Part shown: positions 17,544 through 26,202 of the stretch, one piece after another
Layout: each line of letters opens with the position of its first letter
Numbering within the stretch: the first letter of the stretch is position 1
Assembly: GCA_014361095.1 (NCBI GenBank)
Contig: JACIWF010000001.1
Location: forward strand, 1 to 46,372
Length of the DNA stretch: 46,372 nt
Direction of reading: 5' to 3'
Source of the DNA: Hadesarchaea archaeon
GTDB lineage: Archaea; Hadarchaeota; Hadarchaeia; Hadarchaeales; Hadarchaeaceae
The notes under the pieces: generated by a model
The model's database searches: none
Seen by the model: only the letters and a program-made list of their open reading frames with translations
Told to the model about the DNA's origin: nothing
Translations under genes and position numbers: made by a program

Positions 17544-18488
17544 TCAGTCCCTTATGCCGGCCTCGGTTATCTGAAAAGTTGCGCTTTCAGGAGGCAATCC
17601 TGGATGATCTATCAGCTGTGCCGTTCTGGTGTTGGCCTTTCCCTTCCTGAGATATACGCGAGCGGTGACTGCATGCCCCAGCACGTGGCCGCCGACGGGT
17701 TTGGTTGGGTCGCCGAAGAAAATGTCCGGTCTCGCCTGCACCTGATTGGTCACGAAGACGGCGATGTCGTTAAGCTCTGCCAGCTTGTGCAGCTCGGCGA
17801 TGTGGCGCCCTAGCTTCTGCTGTCTCTCCGCGAGGGCGCCTCTTCCACAATATTCGGTGCGGAAAAGCGCCGTCAATGAATCTATCACCAGCAATCTGAC
17901 GCCGTCTTTCTTGGCAATTTCTGCGGCCTTCTCAGCCAGCAGCATCTGATGGTCCGTTGTGTGCGCCCTGGCCACGTATATTCCATCGAGGATTCTCTGA
18001 GGATCCTCGCCCAAAGCCATTGCCATCTGGGAAATCCTCTCAGGCCTAAAGGTGTTCTCGGTATCTATGTAAACTGCCTTTCCATTCAGTCCTCCCTGCT
18101 CAGGCGGAAGCTGTACATTAACGCAGAGCTGGTGGGCTATCTGAGATTTTCCGGAACCAAACTCGCCAAAGAACTCGGTCACTCCCTGGGTCTCAATTCC
18201 ACCACCCACTATCCTGTCCAGGCACTGACTGCCGGTGGTAACGCGACCGAGATGTTTTCTTCGCTCTAAGACCTCTATGGCCTTTTCATAACCCATCTTC
18301 GAAGCGTCTCGCGCCGAGTTTATCACCTTCATCGCCACCCTCAATCCTATCTCGGCGGCCTCCATCAGGTCACCAGTAGTGGCCACGGCGATGCTTTCAA
18401 TGGAATCATAACCGGCCGCGCGCAACTTCTCGGCAATCGCTGGGCCAACTCCTTCAAGCTCCTCAAGCTCAACCATTTTATCACTCAT
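17544..18488 (-). CDS. radA: RadA recombinase
   Basis: This 314-residue archaeal Rad51/RecA homologue drives ATP-dependent strand exchange in homologous recombination. The helix-hairpin-helix domain is at about residues 8-45 (LEELEGVGPAIAEKLRAAGY). Walker A GEFGSGKS is at 108-115 and Walker B LLVIDSLTALFR follows at mid-protein. The loops FVTNQVQARPD and GGHVLGHAVTARVYLRKGK are family-typical. No intein is present. Start ATG 18488 has GAGGG eight bases upstream. It diverges from the Lsm gene and precedes serK by about 110 bases. Confidence 0.96.
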   Translation of the reverse strand: MSDKMVELEELEGVGPAIAEKLRAAGYDSIESIAVATTGDLMEAAEIGLRVAMKVINSARDASKMGYEKAIEVLERRKHLGRVTTGSQCLDRIVGGGIETQGVTEFFGEFGSGKSQIAHQLCVNVQLPPEQGGLNGKAVYIDTENTFRPERISQMAMALGEDPQRILDGIYVARAHTTDHQMLLAEKAAEIAKKDGVRLLVIDSLTALFRTEYCGRGALAERQQKLGRHIAELHKLAELNDIAVFVTNQVQARPDIFFGDPTKPVGGHVLGHAVTARVYLRKGKANTRTAQLIDHPGLPPESATFQITEAGIRD

Positions 18489-18611
18489 TCAAGCCCTCGC
18501 TGTCTTTACTCAAGCGTCTTTTGAGGAGGGGGGCCACCGAAAGTATTGTTCAAAAACCCGGGGGGGACAATATTTTAGGCGGTGCTGACATCATTACTTC
18601 GGAGGGGTTTC

Positions 18612-18848
18612 ATGGAAGAGAATAACGAATCCCAAGATGTCGAAACCATCGCCGGCATCGAAAAACTGCTCAACACGGTGATCTTGGTCACGGCAAAGGA
18701 CGGCCGAAAATTTCGAGGCAAGCTGACGAGCTACGATGAACATATGAACATGGTCTTGGAGGACACCGAGGAGCTGACGGAAAAGGGACCAATAAAACAC
18801 AAGTTCGTCCTGCTGAAGGGCGGAAACGTTACTGATATCTCAACTTAA
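18612..18848 (+). CDS. Lsm (Sm-like) RNA-binding protein
   Basis: This 78-residue protein should form a ring that binds U-rich RNA. Sm1 (residues about 18-48) is visible as VILVTAKDGRKFRGKLTSYD followed by EHMNMVLEDTEEL; Sm2 is FVLLKGGNVTDIS, which departs from the common IRGDNI form. ATG 18612 is chosen over upstream codons because GGAGGGG precedes it by a few bases. The N-terminus is acidic (EENNESQDVET). Its last bases overlap the end of the convergent winged-helix gene. Confidence 0.9.
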   Translation: MEENNESQDVETIAGIEKLLNTVILVTAKDGRKFRGKLTSYDEHMNMVLEDTEELTEKGPIKHKFVLLKGGNVTDIST

Positions 18849-19114
18849 ATTGCCTCGACGACCTCCATCGCCTTAAAGCTCTCCAGCACCTTTTTACCCT
18901 CCTCGGTTAGCTTGTAAATGCCCTCAGCCTCGGCCACCAGTCCTCTGGTGATCAAGGCGCTGAGATGTGCCTTCACTGGCCACCAGTCCTCGGAGCCGTA
19001 AAGCTCCTTTAGCTCACGCAGCTTTAGACCTCCCTTGCCGGCGATCAGGGTGAAAACCTTGCCAACTCCCGCCTCGTCGGCCTTCAACCAGTTAATGTCC
19101 TCGGCAACACCCAT
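18845..19114 (-). CDS. small winged-helix-like protein of unknown role
   Basis: This 89-residue protein has a pattern of three helices and a hairpin typical of winged helix-turn-helix proteins: GGLKLRELKELYG, a second helix VKAHLSALITRGLV, then the wing EGIYKLTEEGKKVLESF. It could be a DNA-binding regulator or a protein-binding domain; I do not recognise a named family. The start ATG 19114 follows a good Shine-Dalgarno site (AAGGTGATGG). It is 18 bases after RLI on the same strand and probably co-transcribed with it. Its 3' end overlaps lsm by four bases. Confidence 0.7.
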   Translation of the reverse strand: MGVAEDINWLKADEAGVGKVFTLIAGKGGLKLRELKELYGSEDWWPVKAHLSALITRGLVAEAEGIYKLTEEGKKVLESFKAMEVVEAI

Positions 19115-19132
19115 ACCATCACCTTAATTTTA

Positions 19133-20902
19133 TCAATGAAGATAAAAGTACTCGCCCCTCGCCCTCTGCTCTCTGTCCAAGGCGCTGTTGGGCTTGTTGG
19201 CCCTAGGCCGTCCGGTCTGCGGATCCCTTCGGAAGGTCACGCCAACCTCCTTCAAAAAGAGATTCATGCCCTCGCGCATTTCTAGGGGTCCATGAGTCCT
19301 GCCCTCCCGGCTGGGCTCACCGGTGAAAACCAGCAATCGATCTGAGATATAATCAATGCTGAGGACATCGTGGTCCACCACAAAGGCCACGGCCTCTCTT
19401 TTCTCGGTGGTTCTCCTTATGCACTTGGACATGTTCAACCGCTGCTCCACATCCAGATAGGCGCTGGGCTCGTCAAGCAAATAAAGGTCGGCCTGGCGCC
19501 CCAGACACGCGGCGATTAAAACCCGCTGCAGCTCACCGCCGCTTAGGTTCTTCAACTCCCTTTCCATCAGCGGCTCCACCTCCAGCGGTTGCAGAATATC
19601 CGGGGCAAAGGAGGGATCAAAATCCCCCAGCTGTTCGTGCAGCCACTCCTCAACCGTGCCCTCAAAATCGACTTTCAGATATTGTGGTTTATGTGAAACG
19701 GAGAGATTGAAATCAATTTTGCCCGAGGTGGGTCTTAATTCGCCGGCCAGCATGCGGACAAAGGTGGTTTTTCCCACCGCGTTCGGCCCCACGATCCCGA
19801 CCACCTCGCCGGCAAAAACTTCGCCGGGTGAAACCTCCAGCCGGAAATCCTTGAAGACCTTGACCAGCCGGGGAAAACTCAATAGCGGTTTTCCGCCTGA
19901 CACGGCCTTTGAAAGCGGCCTCAGCTCGAACTTTATGGGCTCCCTCCGGAACATTATATTCTCCTCGGGAAGGTAACCGTTGAGAAAAACATTTATCCCT
20001 ACCCGGACGCCCCGTGGAGAGGAGACGACCCCATAAACCCCCGGATTGCCGTAGAGAACATGAACATAGTCGGAAACATAATCCAGCATCGCCAAGTCAT
20101 GCTCCACGACCATCACCGCCTTGCCCGCGGCGGCCAGCGACCTGATCACCATCGCCGCGTTGAGACGCTGGTAAACATCAAGGTGTGAGCTGGGCTCATC
20201 GAAGAAATAGATGTCGGCCTCCCGGGCAACCGCCGCTGCTATGGCCAAGCGCTGCATTTCTCCACCGCTTAACATCTTTATCTCCCGGTTGAGAAAATCC
20301 CCGAGTGACAGCGAGCGAACCAGTTCCTTCACCACGCTGCGCTCATCAATTTTTTCAAGCAGCTCGGATGGTTTTCCCTTGACGGCCTTGGGCAGGTCAT
20401 CAACCGCCTGGGGTTTGTAGACCACCTTCATCCCATCGATTTTTTTGAAGTAATTCTGAAGCTCCGACCCCTTGAAAAATTCGATCAGCTCCCTCTGCGT
20501 CGCCTCTTCCTTGCCGAGGTTGGGCCTCAAGCGTCCGGCCAGGATCTGGAGCGCCGTTGTCTTTCCCACCCCGTTCTGACCCACCAACCCGGTGACGCTT
20601 CCGGCGCGCGGAATCGGCAGCTCAAAGAGGGCAAAACCGTTGGGCTGATAGCGGTGAACACAGCGGCCCTCCAGCTGGCTGGGGAGGTTAATGATCTTAA
20701 TTGCCCTCAGGGGACATTTGTGCACGCAGATCCCACAGCCGCTGCACAGCTGCTCCGATATTGCCGGTCTGCCCGTCTTTTCGTCGATCACTATCGTCTC
20801 ATCACCGGTCCTGACGCCGGGACAGTAGCGATGACACTCCAACGAGCACCTTTTGGGCTGGCAGAAATCCTGCCTTATCACCGCGAGTCTGGGCATATCC
20901 AA
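19133..20902 (-). CDS. ribosome recycling/splitting ATPase RLI (ABCE1)
   Basis: This 589-residue twin-ATPase splits ribosomes after termination with aRF1/aPelota. The N-terminal ferredoxin-like domain has two cysteine clusters (residues about 12-28, and CSGCGICVHKCP near 52-64). The first nucleotide domain has Walker A GQNGVGKTT and signature LSGGEMQR. The second has GPNAVGKTT and LSGGELQR. Both carry the DEPSSHLD/DEPSAYLD Walker B and D-loop. Start is TTG 20902 or ATG 20896, about 26-32 bases after TTTTAAAA, so nearly leaderless. It diverges from a small membrane protein gene. Confidence 0.96.
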   Translation of the reverse strand: MDMPRLAVIRQDFCQPKRCSLECHRYCPGVRTGDETIVIDEKTGRPAISEQLCSGCGICVHKCPLRAIKIINLPSQLEGRCVHRYQPNGFALFELPIPRAGSVTGLVGQNGVGKTTALQILAGRLRPNLGKEEATQRELIEFFKGSELQNYFKKIDGMKVVYKPQAVDDLPKAVKGKPSELLEKIDERSVVKELVRSLSLGDFLNREIKMLSGGEMQRLAIAAAVAREADIYFFDEPSSHLDVYQRLNAAMVIRSLAAAGKAVMVVEHDLAMLDYVSDYVHVLYGNPGVYGVVSSPRGVRVGINVFLNGYLPEENIMFRREPIKFELRPLSKAVSGGKPLLSFPRLVKVFKDFRLEVSPGEVFAGEVVGIVGPNAVGKTTFVRMLAGELRPTSGKIDFNLSVSHKPQYLKVDFEGTVEEWLHEQLGDFDPSFAPDILQPLEVEPLMERELKNLSGGELQRVLIAACLGRQADLYLLDEPSAYLDVEQRLNMSKCIRRTTEKREAVAFVVDHDVLSIDYISDRLLVFTGEPSREGRTHGPLEMREGMNLFLKEVGVTFRRDPQTGRPRANKPNSALDREQRARGEYFYLH

Positions 20903-20944
20903 CCCCTACTGGTATTACACTAACTTTTAAAAGAACCACACGTA

Positions 20945-21232
20945 ATGGGCATTGGTGAAAAGGTGCGGACGACGTATCTGCTGGGGATCATCGTCTTCCT
21001 CGCCGTCGTGCTGCCTCTCATCGGATTTTTCTTCAGCGGCGGATGGATCAAACTGATCGCCCAGATCATCCTGACCATTGTGCTGGCCGTGGTCATAGGC
21101 GCCACTGGGATTTTCGGCTACATCTGTATCAAGGCTCAAGCGAGGAAGTGGGGCGCCGGGCTAATCTTGGTTGCCATCATTTGTCTCCTGCTCGTCTTCT
21201 GGCTCTGGACGGGCAAGCCCCTCCTGATCTAA
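20945..21232 (+). CDS. small three-span membrane protein, unknown
   Basis: This 95-residue hydrophobic protein has three predicted membrane segments (about residues 11-30, 35-58 and 69-88) separated by short polar turns; the last loop is basic (KAQARKWG). No family is recognised. ATG 20945 is given as start. The shared TTTTAAAA box (about 20923-20930) would place the transcript start near 20953, in which case GTG 20963 with GGTGA before it may be the true start. Codon use resembles its neighbours. The gene is divergent from RLI. Confidence 0.6.
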   Translation: MGIGEKVRTTYLLGIIVFLAVVLPLIGFFFSGGWIKLIAQIILTIVLAVVIGATGIFGYICIKAQARKWGAGLILVAIICLLLVFWLWTGKPLLI

Positions 21233-21311
21233 AATAAGGAATTCGAACGCCTCTTTGTCCCCATCTCCCAAATCGATTAGGGGTAGCCGATGATAACGGC
21301 GGTCAAGGTAT

Positions 21312-21566
21312 CTACTCTGTTTTTTTCCAAAATTCAGCGTTGAGCTGCTTGGCCCTGTCGTTCAGCTTCATCATGATGATGTCGCGCGCCTGCGTCCTCT
21401 CCAGGTCGCTCTCAAAAGATGAGCTCAGGCTCTCCAGACGCGGTCGGGCGAAGATTTCAAAGGCTAAGTTAATATCCCGGTCGGTCAGGGGACCATCCTT
21501 GACCTTATCGGCGAGGAACTCCGCCGACTTCTGAACTATCCAATCCAGCTCCGAAGATTCAATCAT
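21312..21566 (-). CDS. small acidic helical protein, unknown
   Basis: This 84-residue, mostly alpha-helical charged protein starts MIESSELDWIVQKSAEFL and continues with the LTDRDINLAFEIFARPRLE and SDLERTQARDIIMMKLNDRAKQL stretches. No family is recognised. A longer open frame runs to 21869, but that part is antisense to the nitroreductase gene. ATG 21566 has GGTGGG upstream and a TTAAAATTT box about 26 bases away. It diverges from the nitroreductase gene with a 55-base gap. Confidence 0.6.
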   Translation of the reverse strand: MIESSELDWIVQKSAEFLADKVKDGPLTDRDINLAFEIFARPRLESLSSSFESDLERTQARDIIMMKLNDRAKQLNAEFWKKTE

Positions 21567-21621
21567 CCAACCCACCAAAAGAAATTTTAACGCTCTTCTA
21601 TAAAATGAATTCGGAGATTGA

Positions 21622-22143
21622 ATGGACGTCTTCGAGGCAATCAAGGGGCGGAGGAGCATCCGCAGTTTTGCCCCTGAGCCCATCCCTGACGCCGATCTAG
21701 AGAAAATTCTGGAGGCGGGAATAGCTGCTCCAAGCGCGGGGAATTGCCAACCTTGGGAATTTGTCATCGTCAAGGATCCAGAAAACAAACAGAAACTGGT
21801 GCAGGCTGCCCGGGGCCAGAGCTTCTTGGCCGAGGCTGCCGTAGTCGTTGTGATCTGCGCTGACGTCAACAGGACCGCCGGCCGCTACGGTGACAGGGGG
21901 AGGAACCTGTACTGTATCCAAGACACCGCGGCCGTGGCACAAAATATCCACCTCGCTGCCTACGCCTTGGGCTATGGTACCTGCTGGGTTGGAGCCTTCG
22001 ATGAAAAGGCGGTCGCTGCGGCCATAAAGGCGCCCGATGGTGTCAGGCCGCTGATAATGATTCCAATCGGCAAGCCACGCGAAAAGCCGAAGCCCACCTC
22101 AAGGGCACCCTTAAAGGAGAGAACACACCTAGAATCCTTTTAA
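21622..22143 (+). CDS. nitroreductase-family FMN oxidoreductase
   Basis: This 173-residue protein has the family start KGRRSIRSFAPEPIPDADLEKILEAG, with the FMN-phosphate-binding Arg-Arg-Ser, then APSAGNCQPWEFVIV, and GTCWVGAFD for the FMN dimer interface. Such enzymes use NAD(P)H and FMN to reduce nitro compounds, quinones or flavins. The physiological substrate is unknown. ATG 21622 has GGAGAT upstream, and a CTATAAAAT box at about 21597-21606 gives a short leader. Its 3' end faces the convergent pantoate kinase gene. Confidence 0.88.
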   Translation: MDVFEAIKGRRSIRSFAPEPIPDADLEKILEAGIAAPSAGNCQPWEFVIVKDPENKQKLVQAARGQSFLAEAAVVVVICADVNRTAGRYGDRGRNLYCIQDTAAVAQNIHLAAYALGYGTCWVGAFDEKAVAAAIKAPDGVRPLIMIPIGKPREKPKPTSRAPLKERTHLESF

Positions 22144-22166
22144 CAAAATCATCCACTCGAGGCGAT

Positions 22167-23099
22167 TTAACTACCTCGATAAATATCGGTGACCATGAGC
22201 GACTCAGCATCAAGCATTTCCAAAAAGGTCCTACGAACCCTAGCGATGTTTTTCCCGCTGGCGAGGGCAAAAACCGCACGCCCGATCATGACTTGGCTGG
22301 CGCCGATTGCCCCAGACTTCTCAGCCTCCCTAGCCAGCTCCCTCAGCTCGTCGTCGAAAAGTCCCAACTTTTCCGCAAACTCTTTTGAAGCGGTGACGAA
22401 GGTATGGATGTTCGGCCGCTCCAGAACTTTATTCAAGGCGATGGCCCCGAACTCTCCGGCGCGTCTCCTGAAATCAGCTTCGCTCAGAAGTTTCTTTGAG
22501 GGAATTGGTCCCAAGGTGGCGCAGATAACTTTAAACCCCGGGGGCACCCTTATCCGCCTCCATTTTCCATGCGGTGGGGCTCCAGGCTCAAGACCAATGA
22601 CGAGACCACCGCAGGCCTGTGCACCCACATCGCCCAGTCCGGTGTAACAGGTGACCTCAGCCACATGGGCCGCTGCCACCAATTTCCCTCTGGGAAGGCT
22701 CAGGCGCAACGCCCTCGCCAGGGAAAAAGCCGTCCCCAGAGCTCCGGCTCCGCTCGCCCCATAACCGGCGCCCACAGGCACCTCAGTGAAATGATCTATT
22801 CTCACCCGAAAGCTGGCTCCCGTCAGACTCAAAATTTGCTCCGCTGCCGTCAGCGTCGTCTTGGCATCGGGCGCAGGCCTGCCGTTAATGAACACCGCCA
22901 CTTCGTTGCGGTCGGAGCTTTCAACCTTAACCTCAGTCCTGACGCCAAAATCCAGGCAGGGGCCGCAGTTCCTCGATCCCATCCTCTCAGGGGTGCTGGC
23001 ATCACAGGGTTGAAAAAAACCGGAGATGTGCGCCGGGACAAAAGCTGTCTCACTTGAAGACTGCTTCCGCAACTTCAACTTCGTCAGCCTGATCACCAA
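22167..23099 (-). CDS. pantoate kinase (archaeal CoA pathway)
   Basis: This 310-residue GHMP-fold kinase phosphorylates pantoate, the archaeal first step toward 4'-phosphopantothenate. The start AFVPAHISGFFQP is the COG1829 N-terminal motif, and the GHMP phosphate loop VPVGAGYGASGAGALGTA lies near residue 110. GLGDVGAQACGGL is also typical. TTG 23099 is the assigned start, four bases after the coaBC stop; GTG 23096 is an alternative. Placement next to coaBC and PPAT supports the CoA role. The companion phosphopantothenate synthetase is not in the window. Confidence 0.88.
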   Translation of the reverse strand: MVIRLTKLKLRKQSSSETAFVPAHISGFFQPCDASTPERMGSRNCGPCLDFGVRTEVKVESSDRNEVAVFINGRPAPDAKTTLTAAEQILSLTGASFRVRIDHFTEVPVGAGYGASGAGALGTAFSLARALRLSLPRGKLVAAAHVAEVTCYTGLGDVGAQACGGLVIGLEPGAPPHGKWRRIRVPPGFKVICATLGPIPSKKLLSEADFRRRAGEFGAIALNKVLERPNIHTFVTASKEFAEKLGLFDDELRELAREAEKSGAIGASQVMIGRAVFALASGKNIARVRRTFLEMLDAESLMVTDIYRGS

Positions 23100-23103
23100 T
23101 CTA

Positions 23104-24309
23104 TCAGAGTTTGCCTATAGCCAAATCCAAAATCTCTCTTGCAATCTCCGCCTTGGTTGCCCTCATCTTTCTCCAGCCCGATCTCGTGACGATGAGCACC
23201 TCATTAGTATCTGTGCCAAACCCTGCCCCCGGCCTGCTCACATCGTTTGCCACCACCATATCGAGCCCCTCGGCCAGCTTGGCCTCGGCGGCACGGCGGA
23301 GTTCATCATCGCTAACGCCATATTCGGTCTTGAAACCGATGACAAAGGAACCGGGGGAGAGTTCACGCACGCCTGAGAGCACCCGGGGAGCCGGAACTAA
23401 CCTAAGCGTCACGGGTTCGGTGTGTCTGAGCTTGCGCTCCGCTGGTCTTTCCACCATGAAATCCTGAGGAGCCGCCGCAGAAACAACTATGTCAGGCTGC
23501 CGCTCAAGCTCCTTTAAAAAAGCATCTCGCATCTCCTGCGTCCTCTCCACTCTAATCACCCTGACTCCCACTGGCGGGACCTCGTTGCCTGGACCATAGA
23601 CCAGGGACACCTCAGCGCCTCTGGCTGCGGCCGCACGGGCTATGGCCAGGCCCATCTTTCCCGTACTCCTGTTGGTGATGATCTTGACCGGATCTATCGG
23701 TTCGATGGTGGGGCCAGCCGTGACCAGAACCTGCCGACCCACCATGTCCTTAGGACCAAGTGTTTCGATGACAAGCTGAACAATCTCACCGACCTCAGCT
23801 ATCTTGGCCCGGCCCTCCTCAACCCTCGGTCCCAGAACCTGTGTCCCGACCGAGCGGAGCTTGGCCAAGTTCTGCTGGAAGAGTTCGTGGGAAAACATCG
23901 ACGCGTGCATCGCGGGAACCACCACCACGGGTTTTTTCAGCCCGAGGGCAACGGAGACAACTGAGGTCACCGGAGTATCATCAATAGCACAGGAGATCTT
24001 GGCAATCGTGTTGGCGGTGGCGGGAGCAACTAAAATCAGGTCGGCCCACTCCGCCAGCTCCACGTGCTCCAACCTGCCAGTGAGCCTGACGACGACCTCG
24101 TTACCGGTGGCCCAGTGCATTAAATCGGGCGTTATCAGCTGGGTGGCCTGCGGAGACATGCAGGCGCGCACCTCAGCCCCGTGACGCATGAGCTCCCTCG
24201 CCAGCTCAGGACACTTGACCGCGGCAACGCTGCCTGTGATGCAAAGGGCGATCTTGCGGCCGCTGAGCTCTGAGCCCCTTGTGCCCAAGATATCCTTCGA
24301 CGGATGCAT
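23104..24309 (-). CDS. coaBC: bifunctional phosphopantothenoylcysteine synthetase/decarboxylase
   Basis: This 401-residue fusion couples 4'-phosphopantothenate to cysteine and decarboxylates the product. The flavoprotein CoaC half (about 15-185) has LCITGSVAAVKCPELAREL, the APATANTIAKISCAIDDTP segment with substrate-binding Asn, and PAMHASM. The CoaB half (about 190-401) opens with VLVTAGPTIEPIDPVK and the NRSTGKMG loop. ATG 24309 lies 58 bases after PPAT; the gap contains CGTTTAAGCGC, a possible internal TATA box. It is followed four bases later by pantoate kinase. Confidence 0.95.
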   Translation of the reverse strand: MHPSKDILGTRGSELSGRKIALCITGSVAAVKCPELARELMRHGAEVRACMSPQATQLITPDLMHWATGNEVVVRLTGRLEHVELAEWADLILVAPATANTIAKISCAIDDTPVTSVVSVALGLKKPVVVVPAMHASMFSHELFQQNLAKLRSVGTQVLGPRVEEGRAKIAEVGEIVQLVIETLGPKDMVGRQVLVTAGPTIEPIDPVKIITNRSTGKMGLAIARAAAARGAEVSLVYGPGNEVPPVGVRVIRVERTQEMRDAFLKELERQPDIVVSAAAPQDFMVERPAERKLRHTEPVTLRLVPAPRVLSGVRELSPGSFVIGFKTEYGVSDDELRRAAEAKLAEGLDMVVANDVSRPGAGFGTDTNEVLIVTRSGWRKMRATKAEIAREILDLAIGKL

Positions 24310-24367
24310 AAACCCAACGCCACCTTCGCGCTTAAACGTTGTTTAGTCCCGATTTAAAGCTTAGTCG

Positions 24368-24850
24368 CTAAATCCTAGATCGGTTCAACTTTTTGCCGTG
24401 GATGTCGATCTCACCATAGCGAATTCTTATTGATGAGATCGGCTTGCCATCCTCGGCGAGAACAAAAGGTACCACCACAATTTCCAATGGATGCAGACCT
24501 TTTGAGATCCTGATCCTGTTTATCTCCTCGGCCCTCACCTTCGTCTCCGGACTGACGACTATCGCGTTGATGTTTCTGTCGCTGACTGCAGTTCCATAGG
24601 GGTCGGACAAAATATTTACCTCCGTGCGCTCCAGCCAGCCCCGGTTATGCAGTTCATTCAGAAGCCTCCACAACCTGATGGCCAGCGGCTGGATGCCGGC
24701 GGAGTCCTTCATGAGCAGCTGCTGCATCTCGTCCGAGCAAATGCCAATGACAACGCGTTCCCCGACCTCATAGGCCTTGGAGATGAGGGCGAGGTGCCCG
24801 TTATGCAGGTAGTCAAATGTGCCGCCAATCACAACTTTCCGGAACTTCAA
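24368..24850 (-). CDS. coaD: phosphopantetheine adenylyltransferase, archaeal type
   Basis: This 160-residue nucleotidyltransferase converts 4'-phosphopantetheine to dephospho-CoA. It has the GGTFDYLHNGHLALI nucleotide-binding motif and the closing SSIRIRYGEID, which stands for the ISSTRIR signature. It resembles the archaeal/eukaryotic PPAT group rather than bacterial CoaD. It lies 14 bases after proA and 58 bases before coaBC. Length is normal for the archaeal enzyme. Confidence 0.93.
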   Translation of the reverse strand: MKFRKVVIGGTFDYLHNGHLALISKAYEVGERVVIGICSDEMQQLLMKDSAGIQPLAIRLWRLLNELHNRGWLERTEVNILSDPYGTAVSDRNINAIVVSPETKVRAEEINRIRISKGLHPLEIVVVPFVLAEDGKPISSIRIRYGEIDIHGKKLNRSRI

Positions 24851-24864
24851 GCCAACACCGACCT

Positions 24865-26202
24865 CTAGAGTTTCCTTTCAGCTTCGAGCCACTTTTTCCT
24901 CAAGGGACGGTGGGTAAAAGGTTTGGCCTTAGAACCCAGATAGTCGGCCACAACGTGACCGTCGCCGAGCAGATAGTATTTTGAAGTGGTCAGCCCCTCC
25001 AAGCCAACCGGGCCGCGGGCGTGAATCTTGCCCGTAGAAATACCGACCTCAGCTCCTAGCCCATAGCGGTAGCCATCGCTGAACCTGGTCGAGGCGTTGA
25101 GCATCACGCTGGAGGAGTCGACTGCGGTGAGAAAAAGCCGGGCGCTTTTCCTGTCCTCGGTTATTATGGCATCGGTGTGTTTGGAGCCGTAGGTGTTGAT
25201 GTGGTCTATGGCCTCCTGAATGCTGTCGACCACCTTGATCGAGATGATCAGGTCCAAATACTCGGTGCGCCAGTCCCTCTCGGTGGCGCGTTTGGCCGAA
25301 GGGAGGATTTTCCTTACCCTTTCATCGCCTCTGATTTCAACTCCGGCTTCGCTGTAAAGCTTGCCCAGTGGTCTCAAGAACCGCTCCGCGATCCTGCTGT
25401 GGACCAAGATCGTCTCCACGGCGTTGCACACGGCCGGGTACTGCACCTTGGCGTCATAGCAGATCTTCAACGCCTTATCGATGTCGGCGTCGGCATCAAC
25501 ATAGATGTGGCAGAGCCCCTCGGCGTGACCCAAGACCGGAATTCTGGTGTTCTCCTGGATGTACCTAACGAACTCCCTGCTCCCTCTGGGAACCAGCAGG
25601 TCGATGAAGTCATCCAGCCTCAGCAGTTCCCTGACTTCCCTCCTGGCTTCAATCAATTGGATCCAACCCGTTGGGATTCCGGCACTCTCGCTGGCTCCTT
25701 TGATCACCCTGAAGAAGGCCTCATTTGAACGTCTGGCCTCGCTGCCTCCCTTGAGAACAACGGCGTTTCCTGACTTTAGACAGAGTGACGATATCTGCGG
25801 CAGCACGTCGGGGCGAGCCTCAAATATTGCGCCGATGACCCCGATGGGGCAGGAAACCTTGTAAAGTTCCAGGCCACGATCGAGTTCCACGGCATATAAA
25901 GTCCGTCCCACAGGATCATCAAGCTCGGCAACGCTTCGAATCATCTTAACTATGTCTTTCAGCTTGTCCTCAGAGAGTTTGAGCCTCTGCAGCAGCGCTG
26001 AGGTGATCCTGCCCCTCTTCAGGAGCTTCTCGGCTGCCCTCAGATCTTCGGCGTTGGCCTCTAAAATGGACTCCTTGCTCTCCAAAATGGCCGAGGCGAT
26101 CTTCAACAGGGCGGAGTTCTTAACCCCGGTCGTGACGTTGGCCAGCTTCAGAGCCGCCCTCCTGGCCGCAGCCGCCTTTTCAACCACCTCGCTCATCTTC
26201 AT
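24865..26202 (-). CDS. proA: gamma-glutamyl phosphate reductase
   Basis: This 445-residue aldehyde-dehydrogenase-fold enzyme reduces gamma-glutamyl phosphate with NADPH in proline synthesis. KVSCPIGVIGAIFEARPDV and GNAVVLKGGSEARRSN are the nucleotide and substrate segments, and the catalytic Cys is in VQYPAVCNAVETILVH. ATG 26202 overlaps the proB stop (ATGA). Many archaea lack ProBA, so this pair is notable. proC is not in the window. Confidence 0.95.
   Translation of the reverse strand: MKMSEVVEKAAAARRAALKLANVTTGVKNSALLKIASAILESKESILEANAEDLRAAEKLLKRGRITSALLQRLKLSEDKLKDIVKMIRSVAELDDPVGRTLYAVELDRGLELYKVSCPIGVIGAIFEARPDVLPQISSLCLKSGNAVVLKGGSEARRSNEAFFRVIKGASESAGIPTGWIQLIEARREVRELLRLDDFIDLLVPRGSREFVRYIQENTRIPVLGHAEGLCHIYVDADADIDKALKICYDAKVQYPAVCNAVETILVHSRIAERFLRPLGKLYSEAGVEIRGDERVRKILPSAKRATERDWRTEYLDLIISIKVVDSIQEAIDHINTYGSKHTDAIITEDRKSARLFLTAVDSSSVMLNASTRFSDGYRYGLGAEVGISTGKIHARGPVGLEGLTTSKYYLLGDGHVVADYLGSKAKPFTHRPLRKKWLEAERKL

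Noticed and set aside
21567..21869. N-terminal extension of the 84-residue unknown gene
   Set aside because: It is antisense to the nitroreductase gene; the ATG at 21566 has a proper ribosome site.
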